This document shows, in pieces, positions 22,697 through 33,160 of a DNA stretch of 64,000 nt; within the stretch, counting starts at the first letter, position 1, and each line of letters opens with the position of its first letter. The notes under the pieces were generated by a model that was given only the letters and a program-made list of their open reading frames with translations, had not been told where the DNA came from and searched no databases. The stretch is from Flaveria trinervia. Lineage: Eukaryota; Streptophyta; Magnoliopsida; Asterales; Asteraceae. The DNA is taken from NCBI GenBank assembly GCA_025506515.1, contig CM046451.1, forward strand, positions 69,755,430 to 69,819,429, read 5' to 3'. The position numbers and the translations under genes are program-made.

Positions 22697-23496
22697 TGTA
22701 ACATACAAACAAAATCTACGTTAGAGGGCCTAGGGGGACTAGCCCTGAAAGAACTCCGACGCTCAAGTCAGTGAGTTGTATATAGATAGGAATATATCAA
22801 ACATGTATATGATTAATATAATAGATATAGAAAGAAGATTACTACAAAGAGGAAAAAGTTGGCATCTAATGTGATAGTTATCATGAAGAAAACTCATAGA
22901 AGATAGGGTATACTTGATTAAGCTAAGAGAAAAGGTTGGGTTAGGAGAATGATGTGCTTCTCTTGAAGTAGGTATAAGCCTCCTTAACCTGGAAGAAAAG
23001 TGAAGCTAGTTCCTTAGAGAGAGTGAAAGACAAAATACCATGTATGGATTTTCTTCCTTGAATGTGAGATTGCTTTACATGATTATTTGGTCCTCTATTT
23101 ATATTAGAGGAATAGTTTATATTGGATTCATTCCTAATCTTAAACAGTTTCCTTTTAGGGGTCCTGTTTATCTTAGTGCTTAGTGCATAGTCTTGGTTTA
23201 GAGAGACTTCCATTTTAGTGTAATAAGTTGACTTCCTTCGCTAGTCCACCTCAACCTTTTATTATCTAGCTTAGATGTTGACCTACTTAACTAAAGGGAA
23301 TGGAAGAGATTTTATTCTTTTCATAGGCAATATTTTTAGCCTTGGTATGTGACTATACATTCTAAGGCTATGATATGTCTCCTTAGTTACATATCGTTGT
23401 CTTGTAAGGATTCTTTTTTTGCATCTATGTTGTGCTAGCCAAATGTTAAGGAAAGTCTTCAAGAAGTGGTTTTCACCTGGTTAACAACTTGCATCA
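22697..23496 (-). repeat. Probable old Gypsy (Tat-like) LTR
   Basis: About 800 bp. On the minus strand it starts TGATGCAAG after a PPT-like AATTGGGGGGTTAA (23510-23497) and ends TATGTTACA. It contains sense CTTGAGCGTCGGAGT at about 22750-22770, a motif I remember from R/U5 of Tat-lineage Gypsy LTRs. No PBS or TSD could be confirmed, so the boundaries are tentative. Confidence 0.4.
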
Positions 23497-24419
23497 TTAA
23501 CCCCCCAATTAGGTATAGGTGCGATACTAGACATGGTCATTTCTAACACTTATCCTTGATTGTTTTCTCATTGTCCATGTCCTTGTTCCTTCTCTATTTT
23601 TGTATGAGTTTCCTATTACGAAGATTTATTACTTCTAGGTTATACTAGGTTATCATTAGACAATGGGCATGATATATGGCTAGAGGAGTTATCGACGGTA
23701 AGGTTCTCCTGATATATGGTTACATAATCGTGATATATGGTCAGGCTATTATCATAACATATGGATTTTCCTTGTATTTGTAAGCATGTATAATTCTCAT
23801 GGCCTGTGATGTATAACTTCCTGGATGGGTGACCACTTAAGGTTTCCCATGGTTGGTTGAATAAATTTTATCTAACATATGATAGGCTTCATAAACATGT
23901 GGTAAGGTAAGGCAATACTTATCATTTGACCATGTACAGCTTAGGTGAGTAAGGTATTCTAGAGTTGAGATTGGGTAAGCCCTTTTTGGCATCTCTTATG
24001 TGAATGGCCCACACTTGACAAAAATAGTGGAATTTCAAGTTTGACATTTTCATCTTTCCCAGTCTAAAACCTTGCTAAAGATTGTAGCTTTGGTTATACG
24101 AGTGAAATACCATCAAAACAAGTGATCTTTTCAGGCTGACTATCTCCAAAACACAAATAATGGATTTATAACATAATGTTTGTGGTGTGGTCTGTTGAAT
24201 AAGGACAAATATGGTCCTTGTAATGAAGTAATAAAGTCAAACATTAGTCCTTGTAAGTTTGGTAGGCAACGTAATCAGGTAAGTTTAACTAAGTAAGGGT
24301 CCCTTAGTATTGTAATTAGGCAAACCATTGGGATTGGTACTTATCTTATGAAGTTTATATAACTACATGACATCATGATATGTCATTTAAGGAAGGTGTT
24401 TGGCCTAAGATTCATATCT
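23497..24419. other. Non-coding sequence left of the Gypsy element
   Basis: No ORF. It contains a few TGATATATGG repeats (23665-23765). If 22697-23496 is a 3' LTR on the minus strand, this would be the non-coding 3' interior of that element; it continues at 35879 after the Gypsy insertion. Confidence 0.35.
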
Positions 24420-24424
24420 CATGG
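24420..24424. repeat. Target-site duplication CATGG of the Gypsy element
   Basis: CATGG before the 5' LTR; identical CATGG after the 3' LTR at 35874-35878. Confidence 0.95.
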
Positions 24425-27165
24425 TGTGACATCCGGTAAATTTCCGTTACCAAACACCGTTAGTTCCGTTAAGTCTTGTATACACGTGTCGTGAGCACAC
24501 ACTAGTTGTCATTTAACGTTGGTGACCTAATAATAATAAATAATGTTAATTTGATGTGAATCTAAGTGATTATGTGAATATTGGGTTATGTTTATGTGTT
24601 TACACATTTTTAAAAGGTTAATTAGAAAATTTATCGCGTAACGCGGAAACGTGCCTATTTATTCGTTTGTCTTGTGTTTTTATAAAGATAAGATATATAA
24701 TGATTTTCATAAGTTTATATCTTTATATTATGAAGTTCAAAACACTTTACAAAGAGTTTAAAGATTAGTTTTTATAAAATACAAATTACAAGGGTTAAAA
24801 GGGTAATTAGGTAAATTAAACTAAACAAAACAAAACCCTAATCCACCACACCCATTTTCGGCCGCGACCTCAACCCCTCTCCCTCTCCATCTTCGAAATT
24901 CGACCTTGATCAAGCAATTTCATGTGATTTTGGTTCGATTACAAGACATATAACACATAGGAAGCATCAATTTCAAGCAATCACACGTTTAAAGGTTAGA
25001 TTTTTCATGTTTTTGTGGGTGTTTGTTTATGGCCGAACCTTGGAGGTGAAATTGACCCTCATGGGATCGAATTGGATGTTGTTTGGTGATTTTTATATGT
25101 TAGTTATGTTGAATACATGTTAGTTAACGTCGATCATGGATGAATTACATGTTGTTAGTGGTTTAATCATGGGTTTTGATTCTAGTCAAACCCTAATTCG
25201 ATTTTGGGCATGATTATGGGTTAATGATGATTGTTTGATGAATGTGTGGTGATTAATAAGTTGTATGAATGTTAGGAATCATGAATCTTGCAAGAAATTG
25301 ATGATTTAGGGTTGATGTTCATAGGTTACTAATAATGGTAACTTTATTTGCATGAAATGTTGAACTATGGATGTTATGATGTTATGGATGTGTTCATGGT
25401 GATAATTAGATGTTAGATTGTTGTTGTGATCATTGGAAATTCAAGAAAACATGTTATAGTTCATACATTACTAAAGATAGTAACTTTTAAGATATGAATT
25501 GATGGGTTATGATGTTTGAATGTGGTTGATCATGTTTAGATGATGATATGAGTTTGAATTGGTATGTTATTGATGAATCCATGAGCATATTGGGTAATTG
25601 ATAGATTTTGGGATATGCTTTCTCAAAAGGGAAACTTTATTCATGTAAAATGTGATAGATGGTGGTTGGAACCTATCTGGGATGTTAGGAGCATGTTAGT
25701 ATGATCATGGATGAATTCTAATGTGGTAAGATATGATAACTTGGTTGTTTGTGATGTTGAGATAATCATGAATGATATTTGGACATTTGTGATCATGTAT
25801 GGTTTGGATGTTGTGTAGTAGTAGGATATCATGCTTGGGACTGGTAATTGATTGTTGTGATGTTGTGAATGCAATGCATATGCTTAAAGAATATGGTTAT
25901 GATCATTATACACGCGTGCGGATCTGAGGCCCCTACTTAGTAGGATTGGCAGGGTTTAGGATGTGAAGTCGTGAGTGGCTTCACATGGCATGTGATGAAT
26001 GGTTGAACTTTTGTGACATGTTAGTTGTATTATAACTAGTGGATATGTTAATGTTCTAGATTCGCATGACTTGTATAGTACTTGATTGTATGATGATCTA
26101 AGTGATACACCTGGTTGATATAGCATACGTATGATACTATTTGAATGTTAATCATGTATGTTGTATGTGCTCATTGGCTTTATTTGAATTATAACTCATA
26201 ATGTCACCAACGGGTCAAACGGGTCAACTAGGTCAAACGTGTCTATTTTTCTGGAAGCTTGAGTCTTTGGTTTTGGTATGATTAAGTTCCACATGTCTTT
26301 CATTTACATGTACTTATGTACTCACATGATCTAGGTAACCTTTGAAGGTTGGCTATCCTCTCGTTTCTCAAATAAACCCTAAGTACTCTTTGCATACATC
26401 AGGTGAGTTCATGCCCCACTCTTTATTTAATCTCTTTTGGGGGAGATAGCATACTGGTATTTATACGAACGCTTTTAAATATTTAAGTTGTGTATAATAT
26501 TAATATAGTGCTGTTTACCATGGGAAAAGTCCTCACACTTTTGAATTGTTAATATTAATAGCGGGGAAACTTGGTAGTACTACTGGGTCTGACGAGCCCC
26601 ACCTGTGTGACTCGAGGTCAATCGGGTGCAATTTGTCCTATTGAACATTGTCATGACATGGTAATTCATGACACGAGGAAACAACTATCACAGTCAGCTT
26701 CAATTGTGAAATCACTATGTATTAATATTTACTGATAATAGACTAGCTATCTATTACCATACACTGTTTATATATATCACAACTATTTACATGTTTATTG
26801 AACTCAAACTCTTGAACTCACCAACCTATGTGTTGACATTTTAGTATGCTTTTCTCAGGTCCTTAGCTTGCTTGCCATAGGAGCACTGCATGGTTCACTG
26901 CATTTTAAGACACGATTCTTCAAGACAATTTAACATTTTAACAATTATGGTTTACTCTTTTGGGTTGGCACTTGTTTTGCCATAGTTATACTTTATTGAC
27001 TTGGGTTGTTTTCAAAACGCTTCCGCATTGTTTAAAGTTTGTATTTTGGTTGATATTGTTTAAATTATGGCATTTAGAGTCGTTCTGAGTAACTATTGAC
27101 TGTGATCCTGGTTTGTTCACACGCCTCGCGGTAAAACTCCGCAAGTGGATTTTGAGGGTGTGACA
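24425..27165 (+). repeat. 5' LTR of Gypsy element
   Basis: 2741 bp, TGTGACATCC...GGGTGTGACA. It includes a pyrimidine-rich stretch (CCCCTCTCCCTCTCC near 24874) of the kind seen at plant transcription starts, and a candidate splice pair (CAG/GTGAGT at 26402/26403; TTTTCTCAG ending at 26858). Confidence 0.95.
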
Positions 27166-27168
27166 GAT

Positions 27169-27181
27169 TGGTATCAGAGCC
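27169..27181 (+). other. Primer-binding site of Gypsy element
   Basis: TGGTATCAGAGCC, 3 nt after the LTR, complementary to initiator tRNA-Met. Confidence 0.95.
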
Positions 27182-27304
27182 ATTGGTTATAGGGAACTAG
27201 GTTGCATACACACTAGACTATAACCGCACATAGTTAATTAGTTACCTGTGCCTTACTCTCATTTACTGTATGCTCATTCGCATACACGTCACACTCTCTG
27301 CAGC

Positions 27305-28001
27305 ATGGCATCGTCTTCAAGAGCTCCGGTAAACGACCCGAATCACCTACATGATCTGAATCCCCACCTCCCGCACCTGTACCTGATGATGGATCGATTG
27401 GCCCGACTACTGGCTTATCCCCGAGAGGAGATTGACTGGGATCAACCATTCGCATTGATGAAGCGTGACCCTCCGTGAGACTGGCGTTCATATCCTAGGT
27501 TTGTTGACCACATCATGTGTAGGGAGCGCGTACCTGTCCTAAAGCAAGGACTAGGAACAATGCCAATCAACCCATGCTTTCACTCCCACGAACGGCGCAG
27601 TCCAACGAGCAACTGATTGCTGCACTAATGGTTGCACTGGATACTGAACAACATCGTAAGACGACTCACGGGTGATGTCTGTACACTACAGCAAGAGGTG
27701 TACAACCTGAGACATCAATTGGATGAACTCAAGAAGAACACGGGAAGACGCTGAACGGTTTTCACCATATGCAAGATGGTGTTATGGCACTCCAAGGACG
27801 CGTGACTGCTCATGACAGCGGGACACCATAGCCGATAATAGGATTGCCATTTTAGAAGCTCAACTAGCGGCACTTCAGATTGCTATAGCTCCTGCTCCTG
27901 CCGCAGACTCTGAGGATGAGGAGGATCCCGAGGAGGGACCCGAGGAAGAGGAACCGGAGGAGATGGAGGATGATAGTGATGGGTCAGACATTGTCGATTG
28001 A
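27305..28001 (+). pseudogene. Upstream acidic ORF in Gypsy element (before gag)
   Basis: From ATG 27305 ('MASSSRAPVNDPNHLHDL') open for about 57 codons, then stopped by TGA at 'RDPP*'. Homologous-looking coding continues in shifting frames: Lys/Gln-rich helices around 27640-27870 and a very acidic tail ('EEDPEEGPEEEEPEEMEDD', 'DGSDIVD' then TGA at 27999-28001). It is separated from gag by about 270 non-coding bases. It may be a separate accessory protein or a first coding exon. No known domain was recognised. Confidence 0.45.
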
Positions 28002-28270
28002 CTCCTTTATATGACTTAGACTACGTAGTGTTTTCTTTTTGAAACCTATGTGGGAAGGGTTGTTTCCCCACATGAACGACAAAACTTCAATTTTGACATT
28101 GCTAAATACATTGTGACTTATTGCAATTTATTTACTTTGATTATTATTTTTGTTATGAATTGGTGGTTGTGATGATACATTATTTCTTTCATTTACTGTT
28201 TACTACGCTTCAATGAGTTAAATGTGTATGATGTTACTCATTATTGTATTGTGAATATAAAGTGAAAAGA

Positions 28271-29610
28271 ATGGATGCTCGTGGACGTGGACGTGGACGT
28301 GGTCGTGGACGCGGACGTGGACGTGGCACCGGAGAACAGGGTGGTGGTGCTATTAACATGACTCCCGCAGAATTGGCTGCTCTAATTAATGAGCATGTTC
28401 AGGCGGCAGTGGCTGCTACCCACGCGGGTCAGCCAGCAGGTAAACAATGACAGAAAAACAAATCTGATATCATTTATAATTGTAGGGGATGTTTGATTAA
28501 TGTGTGTTGTGTTAAAACAGGACCACCAGTGTGTACGTACAAGTCCTTCATGGACTGTAAACCACACACCTACAGCGGTACAAAGGGTGCTGTAGGGCTA
28601 GTATGCTGGTTCGAGAAGACTGAGTCCGTTTTCTCCAAATGTAACTGTCCACCAGCGGATCAAGTAAAGTATGCCACCGGGACTTTGGAGGGTGCAGCTC
28701 TGTCTTGGTGGAATGCGCAAGTCCAGATGCTTGGACAAGCGATGGCAAATGGACTCCCCTGGAATGAATTCAAGGATATGATGATCGAGGAGTACTGTCC
28801 TCGAAACGAGGTGCAAAAGTTGGAGATGGAATTCTGGCAGCTCAAGATGAAGGGTTCAGAAATTGAGGCTTACACGACCCGTACTCATGAGTTGGCTACA
28901 TTATGTCCAGGAATGGTTAATGAGACACATAAGAGAATCGAGCACTACATACGAGGATTGGTGCCTGAAATCCAAAGTATGGTAACAGCTTCTAACCCGA
29001 CTACGATTCAGCAGGCCATCCAAATTGCCCATAACTTACTGATCAGGCGGTAGAGCAAGGGCGGTTACCCAAACGGGGCGCTGTGGTGAGCGTGCCCGAT
29101 AACAATAGGAAGTGGGATGCTCCCAGCAACAGCAATAACAAATCATCATCATCATCGTCTGGCGGTCAACAACAATCCCAACAGCAGCAACAGCCAGTTC
29201 AGCAGCAGCAGCGGCGGTTCGATAATAACCGCAATTTCAACCAAACTGCCCCAAATAACCAAGGACCCAGCGGTTACGGCGACAGACATCCCAAATGCCC
29301 ACGGTGTAACTACCACCATGTGGGATGGTGTGATAGCTTCAAGTGTCAACGTTGTGGAAAAATTGGACACGCTGCGAAGGATTGTCGTGGTGAACTAATG
29401 AGGAGGCCACAACAATCTCAAGAAACTCCCAAGGGTTGCTTTGAATGTCGGAAAGAAGGAATTACAAGCGAAACTGCCCACAACTAAGGAGGAACGGAAA
29501 TGGCAACAACAACAACAACAACACCAACAACCATGGTAACAACAACAACAATGGTAATAATAACAACAATGGTGGAAATGGCACTGGAAATGGCGGCAAT
29601 AAAGATGGAG
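28271..29610 (+). pseudogene. gag: Gypsy gag, with candidate intron and three zinc knuckles
   Basis: ATG 28271 opens 'MDARGRGRGRG', an Arg-Gly repeat, then 'MTPAELAALINEHVQAAV'. A stop-containing 81-bp segment (28440-28520) with GT/AG ends interrupts the frame; removing it joins 'QPAG' to 'PPVCTYKSF'. The capsid part follows: 'GLVCWFEKTESVF', 'YATGTLEGAALSWWN', 'FWQLKMKGSEIEAYTTR'. A frameshift near 29041 precedes a Gln-rich linker. Knuckles: 'CPRCNYHHVGWC', 'CQRCGKIGHAAKDC', and a third ('CFEC') split by a frameshift near 29455 from 'NYKRNCPQL'. The end is an Asn/Gly tract from AAC/AAT repeats (29490-29590). Gag makes the particle and binds RNA. Confidence 0.85.
28440..28520 (+). other. Candidate 81-bp intron in Gypsy gag
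   Basis: Donor GCAG/GTAAAC, acceptor TTAAAACAG/GA and a branch-like TGATTAAT upstream of the acceptor. Removal keeps phase and eliminates an in-frame TGA. Confidence 0.55.
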
Positions 29611-30159
29611 CCAAAGGGAGAGCCTTCGTCATTGGCTCAGGTGAGGCTCTAAATGATCCCACAACTATTACTGGTAGATTCCCTGTTAAGGTTGTTTTGC
29701 TACGGTACTATTTGATACTGGAGCCGATAGGAGTTTTGTGTCCTTAAAGTTCTGTAGTCCTTAAGTGATATACCCTCTGCTTTAGAATCTAAATACACTG
29801 TGGAATTAGCCAATGGTAAACAAATCCATGTAACGCATATCCTTAAAGACTGTAGGATAGAACTTGCTGGTCAAACTTTCGCTATAGATCTCATGCCTGT
29901 TACGCTGGGGAGTTTTGATGTTGTGATAGGCATGGATTGGCTCTCTAGCAAGCAAGCGGAAGTCATATGTCACGAGAAGATTATACGGATCCCGGTTGGT
30001 GATCAAGTTCTTACCGTCAAAGGTGATAGGAGTGGTGCTGTGATAGGCATCATCTCGTATATGAAAGCTCAAAAGTTGTTACGAAAGGGCCGCGTGGCTA
30101 TCCTAGCACTTGTAACCGATAAGCAAAAGGAGAAAAGAGAATGGAGGATATTCCCGTAG
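29611..30159 (+). pseudogene. pol: Gypsy aspartic protease
   Basis: 'GRAFVIGSGEA' leads in; after a frameshift near 29697 the active site 'VLFDTGADRSFVS' (DTGAD at 29714-29728) appears. The second half reads 'GSFDVVIGMDWLS' with 'YKAEVICHEKIIRIP'-like sequence (here KQAEVICHEK), the conserved flap and C-terminal part. It cuts the Gag-Pol polyprotein. Disrupted by frameshifts near 29697 and after 'SLKFCSP'. Confidence 0.85.
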
Positions 30160-31500
30160 TACGCGACTTTCCGGAGGTGTTCCCAGAAGATCTTCTTGGA
30201 TTACCACCGCACCGCCAAGTGGAATTCCAGATTGAATTGACTCCTGGCGCAGCTCCGATTGCAGAGTACCTTATCGATTAGCACCAAACGAACTACAAGA
30301 GTTGTCGTCACAACTTCAGGAGCTTTTGGATAAAGGCTTTATTTGACCAAGTACATCACCTTGGGGAGCTCCTGTACTCTTTGTTAAGAAGAAGGATGGC
30401 ACATTCCGGATGTGCATCGATTATCGAGAGTTAAACAAGGTAACAGTCAAGAACCGATACCCTTTACCTCGTATCGACGACTTGTTCGATCAGCTTCAAG
30501 GATCAAGCTATTACTCGAAGATTGACTTGAGATCTGGTTATCATGAACTCAGAGTTCGAGAAGAAGACATTCCCAACACTGCATTTCGTACTCGTTATGG
30601 TCATTATGAGTTCTTGGTCATGCCTTTTGGGTTGACTAATGCACCTGTTGTGTTCATGGACCTCATGAACCGCGTGTGCAAACCTTATCTGGATCAGTTT
30701 GTCATTTGTTCATCGATGATATACTGATATAGTCTAGGACCAAGGAGGAGCATGAAGAGCACTTACGAATGATCTTGGAACTGTTGAAAAATGAGCAGCT
30801 ATATGCTAAATTCTCAAAGTGTGACTTTTGGATAAGAGAGGTACAATCCTAGGTCATATTTTAATGAGAAAGGAATACACGTTGATCCTGCTAAAATTGA
30901 GGCGATAAAGAATTGGACTACACCCAAAACGCCAAGCGAGATAAGACAATTTCTAGGATTAGCAGGATATTACCGCCGATTCATAGAAGGATTTTCTAAG
31001 ATCGCACAACCTCTCATAACCTTGACTCACAAAGGAACGACATACAAATGGACTGAGAGTCAAGAATCAGCTTTCCAATTATTAAAACAAAAACTCTGTA
31101 CTGCCCCGATATTAGCATTACCAGAGGGAACAGATGACTTTGTGGTGTATTGCGATGCATCCATTCAAGGATTGGGTTGTGTCTTGATGCAACGAGACAA
31201 GGTGATAGCTTACGCCTCGAGACAACTAAAGGTTCATGAGAAGAACTATACTACCCATGACTTAGAATTGGGTGCAGTAGTTTTTGCCTTAAAGATCTGG
31301 AGACATTATTTGTACGGTACCAAGTGCACAATCTACACCACTCACACGATGTCTTCATTCTTTTCAAAAAGAGTTGATATGAGGCAGCGACGTTGGTGTG
31401 AACTACTAAATAATTATGATTGCGCAATTAGTATCATCCGGAAAGGCGAACGTACTTGCCGATGCTTTAAGCAAGAAGGAAACAGCTAAACCCCGACGGG
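30160..31500 (+). pseudogene. pol: Gypsy reverse transcriptase and RNase H
   Basis: RT blocks in order: 'VFPEDLLGLPPHRQVEF', 'WGAPVLFVKKKDGTFRMCID', 'YRELNKVTVKNRYPLPRIDD', 'KIDLRSGYHELRV', and catalytic 'FIDDIL' at 30709-30726, immediately followed by a TAG at 30730-30732 where a Tyr codon is usual. The thumb and connection follow near 30790-31020. RNase H includes 'VVYCDASIQGLGCVLMQ', 'YASRQLKVHEKNY' and 'DLELGAVVFALKIWRHYLY'; 'YTTHTMSSFFSK' replaces the usual 'YTDHKSLKY', so a catalytic Asp is lost. Several frameshifts (30275, 30700, 30840, 31450). Confidence 0.9.
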
Positions 31501-31599
31501 TGTGAGCTTTACAGCTTACTATCAGTACCCAACTGCCTGAACAAGTTAAGGAGGCACAAATAGAAGCTTTAAAGGTGGAAAATATTGGTTCTGAATTGT

Positions 31600-32600
31600 T
31601 AAGAATGGATAAGCAGCTAGTATGAATGAGGATGGAATTCGGTATTTTATGGATAGACTTTGGGTGCCTGTTCATGGAAATCTGAGAGATTTAGTTATGA
31701 GCGAGGCACACAAATCTAAGTATTCTATACATCCTGGATCTGACAAGATGTATCATGACCTAAGGGCTCACTATTGGTGGCCTAAATGAAAGCGGATGTA
31801 GCTATGTACGTGAGCAAGTGTTTGACCTGCTCGAAGGTAAAAGTGGAATATCAAAAACCATCCGGACTATTACAACAACCCGAGATTCCAATGTGGAAAT
31901 GGGAACAAATCTCCATGGATTTTATTACTAAGCTAACCCGGACTAGTACTGGTTGTGACACGATATGGGTTATTGTGGATCGATTGACAAAGTCTGCTCA
32001 TTTCCTTGCAATAAAGGAAACCGACAAGATGGAGAAGTTAACTCGCCTGTACCTCAAGGAGATCGTTTCGAGACACGGAGTACCGATCTCAATTATCTCT
32101 GACCGTGACGCTCGTTTCACGTCACATTTCTGGCAATCATTGCAGAAATCTTTGGGTACACGTTTGGATATGAGTACTGCATATCACCCACAGACGGATG
32201 GTCAGAGTGAGCGTACTATACAGACGTTGGAGGATATGCTACGTGCTTGTGTGATTGACTTCGGGAATAACTGGGACATTCACCTGCCATTGGTGGAGTT
32301 TTCTTATAACAACAGTTATCACACTAGTATACAGGCAGCACCTTTCGAGGCGTTGTATAGGAGAAAATGTCGATCACCGGTTTGCTGGGTAGAAATTGGT
32401 GATAGTCAGATAACAGGTCCCGAGTTAATTCATGAGACGACTGAGAAAATTATACAGATACGGAACCGTATGGCTGCAGCGCGAGACAGGCAAAAGAGTT
32501 ATGCTGACAAAAGACGGAAACCTTTAGAGTTTCATGTTGGTGACAAGGTTTTGTTGAAAGTCTCACCATGGAAAGGCGTAGTTCGGTTTGGTAAATGAGG
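31600..32600 (+). pseudogene. pol: Gypsy integrase
   Basis: The zinc-binding part has 'HPGSDKMYHDLRAHYWWPK' and 'CLTCSKVK' (HHCC). The catalytic core has D in 'WEQISMDFI', D in 'ISDRDARFTSHFW' and E in 'DGQSERTIQTLEDMLRAC'. One missing A in 'cctaaatgaaagc' (31783-31793) breaks the frame before the core. A TGA at 32596-32598 ends the open frame where CGA (Arg) would give 'GKRGKLNPRY'. It inserts cDNA; the perfect CATGG TSD is its footprint. Confidence 0.92.
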
Positions 32601-33027
32601 GAAACTAAACCCGAGGTACGTTGGACCATTTGAGATAGTGGAAAGAATAGGTCCAGTAGCCTATCGATTATCCCTACCTGATTCGCTAAGTGGAATTCAT
32701 GATGTATTTCACGTGTCAAACTTGAAGAAGTGCATAACTGATGAAACGACGGTCGTACCACTAGAAGAAATTCAAGTGGATGAACAATTGCGTTTTATTG
32801 AGGAACCAGTGGAGGTGATGGACCGTGAGGTGAAAACACTTAAGCAAAGCAAAATACCCATTGTCAAGATCCGTTGGAATTCACGACGTGGACCGGAATT
32901 CACATGGGAACGGGAAGATCAAATGAAGCTTAAGTACCCTCAACTATTTGAAGGGACGATGCCAGCAGACGAAGGTGTTGATTTAAAATTTCGGGACGAA
33001 ATTTCTTTCAACATGGGGATGATGTGA
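32601..33027 (+). pseudogene. Gypsy integrase C-terminus with chromodomain-like end
   Basis: 'GPFEIVERIGPVAYRL' is the GPF/Y integrase tail. 'FHVSNLKKC' and then the chromodomain region 'VEVMDREVKTL', 'IVKIRWNSRRGPEFTW' and 'EREDQMKLKYPQLF' follow. In chromoviruses this tail steers integration to heterochromatin by binding histone marks. The protein ends at the stop before the PPT. Confidence 0.85.
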
Positions 33028-33160
33028 CAACTCCTCCAAAACTCACTCGATTTTGATTTCTGTGTGCCAATGCAGTAGACCAGTGATGGAAACCAGTGAC
33101 GGAACACTCTCACCATGTAACCCAATTTTCGGGACAAAAATTCTTTCAACATGGGGATAA
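32988..33160 (+). repeat. Duplicated polypurine/LTR-start block before Gypsy 3' LTR
   Basis: TTTCGGGAC(G/A)AAA..TTCTTTCAACATGGGGAT(G/A)ATGTGACA occurs at about 32990-33029 and again at 33128-33167. The second copy runs into the real 3' LTR (33161). The first has its own TGTGACA followed by 130 bp unlike this LTR. Confidence 0.8.

Noticed and set aside
28283..28327. CGTGGA-type tandem hexamers as a possible satellite
   Set aside because: They are in frame as Arg-Gly repeats at the gag N-terminus, so they are explained as coding low complexity.
29490..29590. AAC/AAT microsatellite as an independent repeat
   Set aside because: It lies in gag frame as an Asn/Gly linker between the last zinc knuckle and protease.
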